A stretch of DNA of 64,000 nt from Pectinophora gossypiella (lineage: Eukaryota; Arthropoda; Insecta; Lepidoptera; Gelechiidae): assembly GCF_024362695.1 (NCBI RefSeq), contig NC_065408.1, forward strand, positions 5,704,001-5,768,000. The letters run 5' to 3'. Made by a program: the position numbers and the translations under genes. A model generated the notes under the pieces. That model was not told the origin of the DNA. It did not search any database and saw only the letters and a program-made list of their open reading frames with translations. How positions within the stretch are numbered: the stretch's first letter is position 1; the number at the start of each line of letters is the position of its first letter. Positions 37,601 to 52,600 of this stretch are shown here, one piece after another.

Positions 37601-40600
37601 TTTATTTTATTTAAATACTTATTTATGTATTTTTGTCTTAATTGGTCTGGATCAAGTCAACAAACTTTCGCATTTATAATATTAGTCGGACTTTATTTAT
37701 GATATCTTTCTAGTTTACATTTATTTATTTAATACAAGAAAATGACAATGCTATTACAACGTGATGTAATCTCGCAATTTCAAAAATCTCGTGGTCATAT
37801 CTATATTAACCATAACATTCTGTATCTCTCTCGCTATAACATATTTATGTTATGTTATTTACATTGTACATGTATACTTACATATATTATTGCACACACA
37901 ATAAATATATTGGCCATTGACCCCAAATGGCGGTATTTATCCCGATCACTGTAAATTATCAATTTTCTCTTTTGTTTTGTATTTCCTGTGTGTACAATAA
38001 TATATGTATATAATGGCCCCGAATTCTGCTGACACATCCTAATTTTATTTTAAGTCATACCCGTAATTTTCTTATCCGCCGAAAAGGAAAGGGACGGTTG
38101 ATTTTTAACAAGTTAATTTTAAAACGAATGAATAACCCGGGCGAATAAAATAGGCATCTCGCTGGTATGCAATCCGTTTGACGTGCTGTCTTCTTAATTC
38201 TATCGGCTGCTACAAAATTTTTAGACTGTTGTTTTAGATTTCTGCTTAAAATTGACTGTGTGTTCCATAAATTGTATGCGTGTCGATTACCCGTCCCTTT
38301 ATTTTTCAGCGGATAAGAAAATGACAAGTATAACTTAAAATAAAATTAGATGGCGTCTGCAGGAATTAGCACATGAGAGGTAGACAAACACTGATTGGCG
38401 GACTGAGTCCGCTTCACACGCAGTCCGCCAACCAATCAAGATGAGGTGACATAAACTTGCGCGTGGACTACTTATAACATAATTCTTCCGCTCAAATAGC
38501 TCAGCAGGTGACAAGAACTTCCGCCCTATAGTACTTAAAACTTACCCAGGTGTTGATTTCCTTGGCAGTTTCTACATTCTTGGAGAAATCCACATTTTTT
38601 ACTTCAGAATCGAAGACGTCGCGAGCTATAGCTTCGTAATCTTCATTTAGTTTATAGCTTTTTGGGATGTACAGGCGGTTAGCTTGCTTTAACTCTACAC
38701 CCTTTACACTTCTGAGTTTCTTGTTGACTTGGCCAAATACTTGTTTTGTCTGAAATAAAAACAGCTAGGTAAGTAAATATTCAATAAACATTACCTTCAC
38801 GCCGTGGGATACAATAATACATTGCATTTTTGGTTTTTCAAGTTCTATGCTGTTAATACGTTTTATTACACGAAATAAAAAGTAAAATATAATAATATAA
38901 TAAAATATAATAATATAGTAATATTTGAGTAAAAAAATAAAAACTCATTTCCACACTCATCTGGTACTACGAAGTACTTTATATTATCTGTTCTATGCTG
39001 GTACGAAAAAAAAGCTCGAATGACAATCATTGCTCTTTCTGAAATGCGTTGGTGTTTCTATGTTGTCTGACATTTTTAAACATAGCATTATTTCTCCACA
39101 GTAATTATAGTTTCGGTGGATGGTCGAACCTAACCTAACCAGACCTGGTGTAATCGCTGGTGTGACATACTATACATATTATATAAAACCGCGCCTATCT
39201 CCCATCACGGAAAAAAGAGACTATCCATTTCCATTTGCTACGATTCTGTCATACTTCCCTTTCTCCACATATCAATCGTTTTGTACACACCCACAGGTAA
39301 AGGGTGAACTGTACTACCCTAGAAATAGTATAGTAGTTCTTGCATACTCACGAAGGCAGTCGTCTTTTGGCTGTGGTTAGTAAACGGTGTACCTAATCTT
39401 TTTTTTTTAACGTTGCTTAACGAAGCCCGGGGGAGCCCGGTTTAGCCACTAAAACCCAACGGTGTTCCTTCTTGCCGTCACGCACTCAACCGCGACGCTG
39501 CCGATAAATACGACCCCGCCGGCGGTGTACCTAACTTTTCTTTTTGAGGGTTATGGTGGGTTTGCACCGACAGAACCCCTCCGCATCACCACCGTTATGC
39601 CAAGCTGCGGAACGCTTGGCGGCTTGGCGACGATTGCTCATGGCTTAGGCAACATCTCGTGGGGTGGCAAATGCCGCCACCCCACCTTTGTTGTAGAGAG
39701 ACACACACAACGTACGCCAATTCTCGAGCTCGACCGTGCGACAGGAAGATCAGCTAGCGCAAACGCACGGTGCTTCTGGTCCTCACGGCAGATGATCGCC
39801 GTTAACCTCGTTCAGGGCGGAAGGCCTCGAATCAAATGTTCTCCTTCTGCGCTCTGGATGCTGGGCGCGAAGCAGGTTATCGGAGGCTGCTTTTCGTTAC
39901 CTCTCCGCCGCGCCATTTTCCTCTGTAGCATCACTTGCTCACAGACGGAAATAATTGCCCTCCACGGACGTTGTACTGATCCTAATCTAACCTAACCTAA
40001 CCTTTGTAGATTTGCCGCAGATGGCATTAACTACTTGGCCGGAACCTAACCTAACCATAGACACATTAACATGCATACGTTTATGTGTAAAATAAACAGA
40101 CCGACTGCCGTGGGTTGCAAGAACTACGTACCTATGATATTTATTACTTATTTCTTTGTTGTCCACCTTAGGACTATGTATCAAAAGTGGCTGCAAATAG
40201 TTTCTTGATTATTTGTAGTTCTGCCCACCCCTTCGGGGAATACGGGCGTGAGTTTATGTATGTATGTATGTTCTTTGTTAAAAACTAAAAAATGTTACTA
40301 GTTTCACTGTAAAAGACTTAAGTATTTAAACGTTTTATGCTTACGGTTTCATCACTTGGCATGCCGATGGCCCGAAGCAGTTCATCGTGAGATGGACCGA
40401 CAGCAGCCTGGGATAGTAACGCGAGTGGAGTCAGCACGGAGAAGGCAGATAATACTATGCTCTCATTTGGCTTGGTCTTCACCACCTCCTGTAAATAAAA
40501 AAAGACAAAACAAATATGAATAAAACGGTTCTGCGTAAATATAGAACCATGTCGTATTAACTTATTTGTCAAATGGAAACAGACTCAGTAATTGCCTAAT

Positions 40601-43600
40601 TGTCAAATTCTAAAATTCGAATTTCAAATTCAAACTGTTAATTCTTTCAAAAACTATTGTTGTTTAATTATATATTTTTGTTCATTATATTGTTTTTCTT
40701 TTTATTATATATAAATGTTTTTAATTTGGTTATTTCTAAAAATGGTATCTCGAATATTACGTACTTCAAAAGCCAATACCGAGCTTTTTGTTAGACCACT
40801 TTTTTCTATATTATGCTATGACGACAGTAATTTTGCCCCTTACTGCATTTACATAGGATTCTTGATAGTCATCCAACGGGTTGTTATTTACAAATAAAAA
40901 CATAAGTAACCTAATCTATAACTCGACTGCGGAAAAATCGCGCTCTAAAAAGTAGGTGTGAAACAAGAAAATATTTCTCCAAAATTCATACCTATCTACC
41001 AAACTAAAAGATAATGTGCTTAAGTAGACAACTTGTTTGCTTTTTATAATTTACTATTTGAAGGCAATAGGTAGGTATTATATATTAGGAATGTTCAGAA
41101 GATGAACGTGGTCGTATGTGTAAGCAATCTCTTCGGCATACGACCACGGCTATCTTATACACAAATTGATTTCAAAACGCATCTGCATTAGCAATTAAAA
41201 CTGCTGTTACTTATAACCCTATTAACGTTCGTATTTTATTAACTTTGTCTGATAAGAAACTGTTAACTTGGTAATGGAATTGTTCATGAGCTAAATTGAG
41301 AACTTAATTGAATACTGCTATAGTTCATTTTTGATTAATTCAAGTACGGTCACGAGTACTAATATACATACACTTTGAAACCATGTCACATTAACTTTTT
41401 TGACAAATTAAACCGTAAGTCTCATTAAATGTCGAATAACGTAGTGCGACAGGGTTCTAAAGTGGGTACATGATATTGCTCATGAGGAAGCTACAGAGGA
41501 AGACGGCGCGGCGGAGAGAGAATCCTCCGCGCCCAGCGTCCAGAGCGCAAAACGCAGAACGTCCAGAGCCTTTCGCCCTGAACGGCAATCTGCCGTGAGT
41601 AACTACAAGTACGGTCACGAGTACTAATATGTATACACTTTGAAATCAAGTCACATTAACTTTTTTGACAAATTAAACCGTAAGTCTCATTAAATGTCGA
41701 ATACCGTAGTGCGACAGGGTTCTAAAGTGGGTACATGATATCGCTTATGACTGTACGTCCTTAGCAATGTTAAACTTCGCAAAATGGCGACAGATACAAA
41801 AGTAACTAGGCTTTTTATCACATAGGTAATAGGCATATTTCTCTGAAATTCTTCCGAATAGTGTGATGTTCAGAATATGCCTATCTGTCCTAAGAGTTTA
41901 CTTACCACGGCATAAGACTGCGGCTATCTCTTAAACATCACACTATTCGGAAGAATTTCAGAGAAATATACCCATTATGTACGTATACCTATGATAAAGT
42001 ATCAAAATCAATAAGTTGACCAAGCAAATCCACAGGCAAAATAATAGCATAAGCATATAAGTTGTTTGTTACTAACATTATTATATGGATACAGTCCGAA
42101 ATAAATAATTTGAATTTGAATAGTCTCAAGTTACTTTTGTATCTGTCGCCATTTTGGAAAGTTTAACATGGCTAAGGACGTGTAGTAACAGTCGTCAGAG
42201 AAATATACCTATTTTCTTGTTTCATACTTTTTAGAGCGTGATTTTTCTGTAGTTGGGTTTTAGTTTTTAAAATAATATTTTTATTTCTACATGATAAGGT
42301 TGTTCTCCCAGTCTATAAGATGCAACTAAAAAATAATAACAAATTTTATTTACTCAGACATTATTACATCTACATTTAATCATCCCTAGCATTATACCGT
42401 TTCTCACAGGGTCCGCTTACCTAACCCGAAGATTTGACAGGTCCGGTTTTTTACAGAAGCGACTGCCAGTCTGACCTTCCAACCCGCGAAGGGAAAATCA
42501 CATCGAACCGGTTAGGTCACATACCTCCGAAAACGCATTCGGAAATATGGGTTTCTCACGATTATTCCCATCACCGCTGAGCACGTGATAATCATTTACG
42601 ATCCAAATATGAATTCAAACACAAATTCGACAATCATTTGTTTAGGGCTATGCTGGATTCGAATCTGTGACTTGAAAGTGAGAGGCAAGCGTTTTCCAAC
42701 ATCTACATCTACATTTGTTAGTAAGTAATTGTTTTCATTACTAACATATTTATAAGCATATTTATTACTTTAGCAATATTTATTTCTACAACCAAAAAAC
42801 ATTTCATATTTTCCTTTCCTTGATGTCTTTATCAAATCGTAAATAATACGCATTTGGGATGCCATTTTATTGTTGATTGTGGTCGTTTACTTTAATATTT
42901 AATACTATGTAAAGTGAGTCACCGTCGCCACCGTGGCTTATCATGTTATTTACACGTGGATAAAACAATCACACCTTTTTCCAAGGTTTACATGAAAGTT
43001 TTTTTACATTATAGAACGTAAATAGTCTGTATAAAAATTATGAAGAACATAAATAGTTTTAACGTTCGGAAAATACCACTTGATATCAACTCAGAATCAT
43101 GGTCTGGATAGACTCAAAGTTTCCTTTACGATGTCACTAACATACTGTATTTTAAACAAAAAATCGAACTACGGATATTTTGTTTTACCCATTAGCAGAG
43201 ATAAGAGTCTGTCATTTGAAGCGCTCCCAACCCTTCCGTTAGGAAATAGATTACGGAATCACATTCCAATGACTGTGAAATTTAATTCTCTTTGTGACGT
43301 GATTTCATTCTAAAGAATCACATTCAAAGCTGAATCATTGAGCGAGCTTATCTTACAATTTGAATACTTAGATTTAATTTATTTTATCAAAATGTGTTTG
43401 TTTCACGGATATTTTACTAACATAAATAATCTACGCGCAATTTACCACACATAGATATACTGAAAATGTAAGCCTGTAATATTCAAATGGTAGCGGTATT
43501 TTAGTTGGAAGAACTCTTGGCTCTTACTGTGAGATCGTAGGTTCTTTTTTTTTGACGTGACTTATTGCAGATGACATTAACTACTTGGCCGGACAAATGG

Positions 43601-46600
43601 GGAGCGCTGAAGGCTCTCACCCGGTACAACGTTTAAGACAACAGGCCTGAGGGTGCTCAGTTGGGCGCGAACCTCGGCTCAGGGCGTCGTCTGAGAGGAA
43701 AAATATTTAAAGGAATTAATCGACCCTAGTGGGTCGATAGCGATAAGCGCTGAATGAGGGAAATCGTCGACCACGCCGGCGGGGTCGGTATCGGGGGGTC
43801 GTAAGTTTAAATCCAGCAAGGGCCTTTATAAACCAATGATTTTTGATTTTGTTTTCGAATTCATGTTGGTTTTTAAATGGCTACCATGCGCTCAGCGGCG
43901 AAGGAAAACATCGCGGGGAATCTGATCTAACTTGTAATTGGGCCGATTTTCCCTTCTGGTTAGAAGGTTAAACAGGCGCAGAACTGTTTTTGGCTTGGTC
44001 TTTCTATGTTCGAGTTTGTATGCTTATGCGCGCATTGATCATTCCTATAGAAATCCGTCACAGTACTAATACTTGCTCCACGGTCGTCACCCTCGCCATT
44101 TGGTCTCTGTGGTCTAGATAAATAATGACTTAGATATACCATCTTCTTTCGTGTGTGAGTTGTGACGTCAATGACCGAGATCTACAACCCTGGTGTCAGG
44201 GTTACTATTGACCCGCCTTATGTAGCGACTACATGCTCACTTGGGTACATAACAACCGGTACCGACTTCTTAACGTGCCTTCCGAAGCACGGATCATTTT
44301 ACTTTCGGGCAATTATAACTGGGGCAATGTCCGAAACAAACTGGGGATCAGAAAGTGTCTTGTGATATATCCCCACTGGATTTCGAACCCGGGAACTATG
44401 AGCCCTGAGCTTAACGCTCAACCACTGGACTACATTGTCCGTTATTAGATACCTATAACATTTTCTTCTTAACCCTGGTGTCAGGGTTATTATTGAGCTA
44501 TAACATGAAAAGTAAAGAATACAATGTGCACGGAAAATCCAGGTACATCCAGATGTTCGGTCTGGACGGACTTCACATGGCTATATAGGTAACAAACTTA
44601 CAGCAAACATTTTGGCAGTTAATCGGTTGTTGCCCGCGATGAGCAGTTTGTCGCTGCTCTCATCTTCTGCTATCGCCATGCTCGCCAGAGCCAATACTGT
44701 GAAGAAGGATACATTGATTAATAAAAAGAAGAAAGAACATACATGATGTCGGGTGGGGGAACCACAAGTAACCTAAAACCTTTCAATCACTTTGGATACG
44801 AAGAACCCTATGAAGACAAGTTTTTGTTTTGACTTATTGTAGATTTGCCGCAGATGGCATTAACTACTAGGCCGGACAAATGAGGAGCGCTGAAGGCTCT
44901 CACCCGATACAACGTTTAAGACAACAGGAGTGAGGGTGCCCAGTTGGGCGCGAACCTCGGCTCAGGGCGTCGTCTGAGAGGCAAAATATTTGAAAGAATG
45001 AATCGACCCTAGTGGGTGGAAAGCGATAGGCGCTGATTGAGGGAAATCGTCGATCACGCCGGCGGGGTCCGTATCGGGGTCCTGAAGTGTTTGGTGTCGC
45101 GAGCTGATTGGCTGCCTCTATGGCTAGAGTAATCGGGTCGTCGAGATCGAATATTACGTCCTTCGTGAAGACAAGTGATATGCCTATCGACCATTAAAAT
45201 GGTGTTGTCATGTTAGATAGAAAATGAGATAAACAGCTGAAGAGCTTTTTTGTATTCGTTTCCACTCCAACACAGAAGCGATAAACAAGGAAAACTGTGA
45301 CATATCACATCAGAAAAAATATTATGCTTTTCGAGTTTATCTAGTAATTTAATGTCATTGATTTACCTAAAGTATTTTTTTTCATATAGGTATTCAGAAA
45401 TCCATTATCTTTATTGACTTTTTATTATTTACACAATTAAGCAACTCCATTACATATTCGTTTAAGTACCTACTTACGAAACTTGTTGTTTAGTAGTCAC
45501 TATCGTATTTTTATATCAATGTCAGGTCACGTTGTAATTATGTTGAAAATAATAATCTCATTTTCTCATTTGGGTGACAAAAGTTATCTGAGGTAATGGT
45601 CATTCATTACTTTTTAACACAGACGCGACAATTTGCATTAAAGTCGTAAAACCGAATGTCCTTTAAAAATCCAAACCCCATTGTTTAACTATTGTGTCTG
45701 GAAATCTCGGCCTTAGGAGGTTAATGCGTTCATGTTTCTACTGGGTCTTCCAAAATTTATATTTCACTAATACCAATTAGATGTAACCTTTTTATTTTAA
45801 GACGAATTAAGTATGTTTAGTTAAGTAAGTTACCTTTCCTCAAGTAAATATCAACAAAGATAAACCAACGACATATGTGGCGTCTAACATATTAATAAAT
45901 CTCTTTTCTTTCTTTATTTTATAAACATAAAAAATCCTTTTTTCCATTACATTAGGACAGTTTATTATTAACACGTTCCAGGATAGAGCCAGGAAAGGCG
46001 TGAGGCTAGAATCGCTCTAAAATGACCCATGAATTTTTACATAAAGCATATTTGCCTCAATGCATCTTTCACACAATGTAAAACTTTACGACGCGACACT
46101 ACTCAGCTCCAATCCCTTTTAATACAATACTATATGTCATGCTACCATATTTTGTATTATGATTTCCCGGTCCTTATCGGTGTAGCAACCGTTGCCTTGC
46201 AGTAAAAACACGTAAGTAATTGCCTTTTTGAAAACTCAAATTTGTATGTGGTTTCTTTTAACAAAACCATACGAAGGAAAAGCTAGTTTCATGCCAGGTA
46301 AACATTAGTGGTCTCTATTGTTACTCGGAATAAAACTTATAAAAATATTTTTTTTTTTTTATCTTTGATGACTTTGCTCTTAGCCCCAGACTTGCCCGAA
46401 TGCATTGACGAGGCCTAAGATGGAGCGAGCTCGCCCAGAAAGTGCCCGTTCACTCTGGCCTTGAAAACACCCGGGTTATATGCATTCGGAAATACAGAAG
46501 ACGGCAGAGAATTGCACTCCTTAGCAGTGCGCATAATGAAGGACGATGCGAAGCGCTTTGTGCGAATAGTTCACATATCCACCAAATAGGGATGGAACCC

Positions 46601-49600
46601 GGCCGTACGTCTGGAAATCCGAAGATAAAAGGGGGATGGTGGAATGAGCTCGTTTAGATCGCGGGCACACTCCCCAAAGTGCAGTCTGTAGAATACCGAC
46701 ATACTGGCGAATCTAGATTTAGGTGTAGAAAATCACATTCTGATGTGATTTTTCAAAATGGCGCTTACGTGGGTGTTCACTGTAAGGCGACAATATACAT
46801 TTTAAATTTTAAACCCTGCATATCGTCGACCGTCGAAAGCCGTGGTAGCCCAGTTGGCAGAACGGTTGCCTCTCACTTTGAGGTAGCAGGTTCGAATCCA
46901 ATAATTGTCAAATTTATTATCAAATTCATGTTTGGATCATAAATGATTATCACGTGCTCACCGGTGAACGAAAACATCGCAAGGAAACCCACATTTCCGA
47001 GAAATTAACCTATATTGGGCTGGTTTTCCCTTCGCGGGTTGGATGGTCAGACAGGCAGTCTCTTCTGTAAAAAACCGGACCTGTCAAGTCTTCAGGTTAG
47101 CTAAGCGGACCCGTGAAAAACGGGATAATGCTAGGGTGATGATGAAACCCTATCGTCGACAAAAATGTTGTGTCACATCAAATTCGATTTCTACTCTCGT
47201 CTTTCAACGCTCTGTCCCGGAACGTTTTAACAGACTTTACCAAAGTATAGTACTTATCCTAACAACATGCAAAGTGAATAAAACTTGAGTAAACATCGGA
47301 TCTATCCTAAGAAATAGTATAAATAACTTTAAATGAATACGTTTTAGGTATTCAGTTGCCTTTGCGTTTTTGCTCGTCTATAACCACTTGTATACTAGTT
47401 TTTTTTTATCTATTTGATTACTTGTGGATCTGATTATGCAGTTACCGGGTAGGTATTTTTATGTTTTGTAGCAATCTAAAATATGAATAAATCATGTGCA
47501 AAAACCTGTCTAGAGTGGGCATATGACCCACTGCTCGGCACAGGCCTCTCCTCAATCGACCGGACGGGATATGGAATGCTCCACTCCACCATGGGCTCGA
47601 TTCCCGGTGAAGATATAGTGGAAATCACTTGTATACTACACATATTTGTGTGCCACTCTTTTGATTAGTAAAGACATTGCATGCTTAAACACCTGATTGT
47701 CCGAAAATACAAGACAGAATGCATGAAATGTTGTAATTGAAAACAACGGAAAATTACCTATAAATTAAATTTATTAATTCCAACCGTTAATCTTTTATCG
47801 AAAGTTATAATTATCCAGTTTGTCACACATCCTACTATTACGCTAAACTTTTGTTTTTGGCATAAAAAATAGTGAAGCTAAGTAAAACAATTTTAATAAT
47901 GACCTGTTGCAGTTTTCTGCTAGTCCAAATTTCCCATTATGCGGGGATTTTTCAAACAAATATCTTTACCGGCAGCAGGATTAGTTTCTTGATTGTTGTA
48001 GGCACGGAACAGAAGAAAGAGGTTGAAAGGGCCAAGTGAGCTCGAAAAGCGCGCCATACAAGTATGAGCAAATAGTTTATACTTCAACATTGCTCTCCAC
48101 ACGTCCGCAAACTATACGACACACGGAGCTCCGCGATGGTATATTAAAAGGTTGTTTTGTGCATTATAACCTGCAGGGCAAATAAACAAATATCGACTAT
48201 CATGTAAGAAGATCCCTCCTTATCACAGAAAAACTAAAAACCTTAGTATGATCGGCTATTTATCAAAAAATACTTTTGTATGCAGTATCGTTTAAAAGTA
48301 ATGATAAAATTGCAGCCTATCACAAAAAATATACATTGACGGTAAAGTGGCTATGGAGTTTGAGAAGCAGTAGAGCTATCGTAGTTATCTGTTTGCAGGA
48401 GTAGTAGTAAAAGAGAGCGGGGTTGTACCGGCGACAGCGGTTTCTATGCAAAATGCGCGTTATGGCCTTTCGATCCTTTTTCTTTTATTTCGTAGTTGTA
48501 GGTTATCTATACCTACAAAGCATCTCATATACATCTCATAACAAGTACAGCCAAGTCATTAATGTAAATAGAATGAGAATAAACAATGGCAGGAGGAAAA
48601 CCGGTCCTTACACAACGGTAGGTAAATCACAGTCATAACAGTATATACACCTATATGCAGTAACGTAGCTGTTTACGTACAGTCATGAGCAATATCATGT
48701 ACCCATTTTAAAACCCTGTCGCACTATCATATTTGACATTTAATGAAGATTACGGTTTAATTTGACAAAAAAGTTAATGTGACATGGTTGCAAAGTGTAT
48801 ACATATTAGTACTCGTGACCGTACGTGTTTTATGTTTATAGGTATGTGAAGAAATGTGATTCTTTAATAGCGACTTGGACGAATACTGTGAGGGATGATT
48901 CAGACCATGATTCTGAGTTAATATCAATTGGAATTTTCCGTCGCAAAATTCATAATACATTTTTTTAATAATTTTCAATTCTATACTTTTGCGATGCGGC
49001 CTTTCCTCCAGGCTGTGTTGTGTGTCAGGCAAACAAATAATAGATAAGTCAAAACGCCAAAAAATATGAATTGAAAGGCACGATAAAACTACCTATTGTT
49101 TATTATTATTGACTTGACTTATTGTAATTGCATTGTAGGTTTGCTTTAGAGTATTAACTACAAACTTTATTGGCCGGACAAAAAGGGAGGATATCTTCAT
49201 ATAAGACATGATTATAACAACAAATTCAAATACATTATGGCCTTATGTCGAGGCACACCCCGGAAACTTCATACAAAACATCTCGTTTTTACATACACAG
49301 GACATATTGACGTTAACGTACACGCGTATCTTGGTGTGTGACGTCTGACGCCCAAACGATTGAAGACTAAAGTAAGACGGAAGGTCGGGGTTGGTAAACT
49401 TAGCTCAGCCGCTGGTGGGGAGCGGAGAGTTGCCGTTCTATACGTAGTATTATTCCTTATTCTATGCTCGAAGTTCTTATTTTTTATACTGGATAATGAT
49501 ACATTGTTTTAATTTTACGCGGTTATTATCATAATTAAAACACATAATAACGGGTTCTTACCGCGTTTAAATGGGGATATGAGACTCCCGATATTTCGAC

Positions 49601-52600
49601 ACTGTTGCAAGTGCCATGATCACGGGATCATATCCCCATTTAAACGCGGTAAGAACCCGTTATTATGTGTTTTAATTCTGGATAATGATGTTGTGACACT
49701 GTTTTAATGTGTCATTTGTTGCTATAGGGAATCCCGAGATTGGAGCGACCGTGAACTTAAATTGTTTATGTAAACTGTGTCTTAGAATCAGCTGTGATGT
49801 AAAGTTGTCTGATTCAGTGTTAACTGATTGCACTGAGAACAATGTCACGTTTGTAACCCTTAACGGGGTGGACAGACCTGATCTATGACCTATTTCTAAG
49901 CAGGAAAGTGATGAATAACTGGGTGACAGTTGATCAGCTTTTTGAAAAGTACTTCGTATATTTTGAGATCACACTTTTTTAAAAGTACTTGCATAACTAC
50001 AGTGCGTATCTCTCACATACCGACGACGTATATCAATGCAACGCGTTCGATGTTGGGTTGTATGTCAACCCACCTTCTTTGTGGACAGACGTCACAACCT
50101 ACGCGACGAGGGTAGACTGAACTTGTTTATAGATAATGACAAAGCATTCTTCTATTAAAGAGAAACTAAGCTACTAACAAAATATACTATCAGGCAGTAA
50201 ATCAACTATTGCTTTCTCAGGAAAAAACGTAGGTGGGTCGTTCTTTTTTTTATCGACAATAAAAAGACATTTTCTCAATTTATCGGATTTAGCATCTTTA
50301 AAATTATAACGGAAATAAATATTTTAAAACATCATATAAAGATATGTCTGTAGAGGGCTATTTAGTGGTTTTCTTTATCTTGGTAACATACTTTTCTTTG
50401 CAGGCGCATTTTAAAAAATATTGTGACAGAGTGGCCCTTTTCATCGGACACAGCATTTCAATTTACCACTCTGTCACAGAATTTTGTGAAAAACAATCAA
50501 GTTACGTTAATCACTAATCGAGGAAACGATTAGTATTTTGAGTATAATAAGATTAACTATATTTTTGGACAACGGAAAGATTAAATAAAATTCTAAAACA
50601 CATAACTTTTTTGAACGAAGGACAGATCATTGTCGATAAAAAAGAAGAACGACTCAGGTACCTACGTCGTATAAGTCGCTGAAGGAACTTCCTTATAATC
50701 TGCATAACGTGATCCCACTTTACAGGGTCCGCTTATCTAACATGAAGGTTTGGTAGGTCAGGTGTTTTTACAGAAGCGACTGTCTGTCTGAACTTCCAAC
50801 CCGCGAAGGGAAAACCAGCCCTATATAGGTTAGATTACATACCTTCGAAACGCATTTCTCGGGAATGTAGGTTTCCTTTCGAAGAAATTACTTTTTATAG
50901 GTACCTCATTAAATCTAACGTGATTAGAATGAGAGCAGGTCAGAGATATAGTATACAGCCAAGCGCGAAAGAGACAAACAAGGAAGAAAATACTGAAATG
51001 GCACTCTAAAATCATGTTACCTATATTTGTATTGTCATGTATATTTAATGAAGTAAAAGTAAATTATTGGTAGCTTAAATGTAAAATAAACGATTTTATT
51101 TTTATCTGTCTTGCTATGGTAACGGTTAAATAGGTGATTAATTGAAGTAACAATCAACACTAATGTGTACGGTAATTGTAACTAATAACATTCTTGATTA
51201 ACACCAGACATTATTTTTGTTACTGTTTGATGTCACAATTTGGACGGACAAACGGACACCACTAATGGTTATACAGAAAGAATGAAGATGCAATAGCTAG
51301 TAATGGAAAACTTAAAGCCGTTGTACCTACACTAAATGTCAAAATACCTACACATAAGTAAGCGGACCCTGTGGAAAATGGAATAACGCTAAGGAGAAGA
51401 TGACCTACCCACACATAAAAATGAGAAAAACTTCTTCTGTCGTGTGGGTTGTGAGGTGGAGTACCAACCTCATCAACCCTGGTGTCAGGGTTACTATTGA
51501 GCCGCTAAAGGTCCCTGACATGCCTCATGTAACGACTACTTACTTATATCAGTAAGTAGTAACCGGGACCAACGGCTTAACGTGCCTTCCGAAGCACGGA
51601 TCATCTTACTTTTTGGACAATCAGGTGATCAGCCTGTAATGTCCTAACCAAACTGGGGATCACAAAGTGATTTTTGTGATATGTCCCCACCGGGATTCGA
51701 ACCCGGGACCTCCGGATCGTGAGCCCAAAGCTCAACCACTGGACCACGGAGGGTGTTATGAGAAAGTCATATCTATTGATTTTATATAAAAATGCATAAC
51801 GAATAGTTGTGTTGCACATATTTGATGATGATGATGATGATGATCTCTAGTATCAACAAATTCACAATCAAAATCTGGGCTGAGCAGAAAAGTGCCACAG
51901 AGCATCATCTCCCTACCATTATCCCGTCTTTCACAGGGTCCGCTTACCTAACCTGAAGATTTGACAGGTCCGGTTTTTTACAGAAGCGACTGCCTGGCTG
52001 ACCTTCCCTAACCCGCGAAGGGAAAACCAGCCCAATACAGGTTAGGTCACCTACCTCCGAAAATACATTTCTCGGGAATGTAAGTTTCCTCACGATGTTT
52101 TCTTTCACCGCTGAGCAAGTGATAATTATTTATGCTCCAAACATGATTTCGAAAACAAATTCGACAATCGTTGGTTAAGGCCTATGGTGGATTCGAAACT
52201 GCGACCTCAAAGTGAGAGGTAAGCGTTCTATCAACTGGGCTACTGCGGCTCAGAGCCACAGAGGATACGAAGAACTTCAATCCACTCTTGGTGTTTGTGT
52301 CCAAACGGAGATAATGTAATATATTCAAATCTCATAACACGTTTTATAGTAACCTTCAGAAAGTTTAAATATTCAAGCTATCGCATGTAATAATACCTCT
52401 TATTGATTAGTCACTAATCAATCATAATTTAAAAATAACGGTTAAAAATAAATGTCACCGGTACCGACATTTACAAATGTCACATATTTCCAATAGTGTC
52501 ACATTTAACGATACGTAATTATTTTCAAATAACTAAATATCCACCACTGTGTTTATTAGTGTAGTCGAAATAAACTACCGTATACAATACATAAATCACA

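Noticed and set aside
39462..39995. 177-codon protein gene
   Set aside because: Longest frame outside the LINE, but it sits in a GC-rich repeat related to 19,805-19,995, has no domain that I can see, and GC-rich DNA leaves long chance frames.
51660..51753. tRNA gene
   Set aside because: The A and B boxes and part of the cloverleaf are those of a SINE-A head; the acceptor stem does not close and the body continues into SINE sequence. The same holds for the other SINE heads.
51822..51843. CRISPR or satellite array
   Set aside because: A simple (GAT)n microsatellite, likely the old tail of a retroelement.
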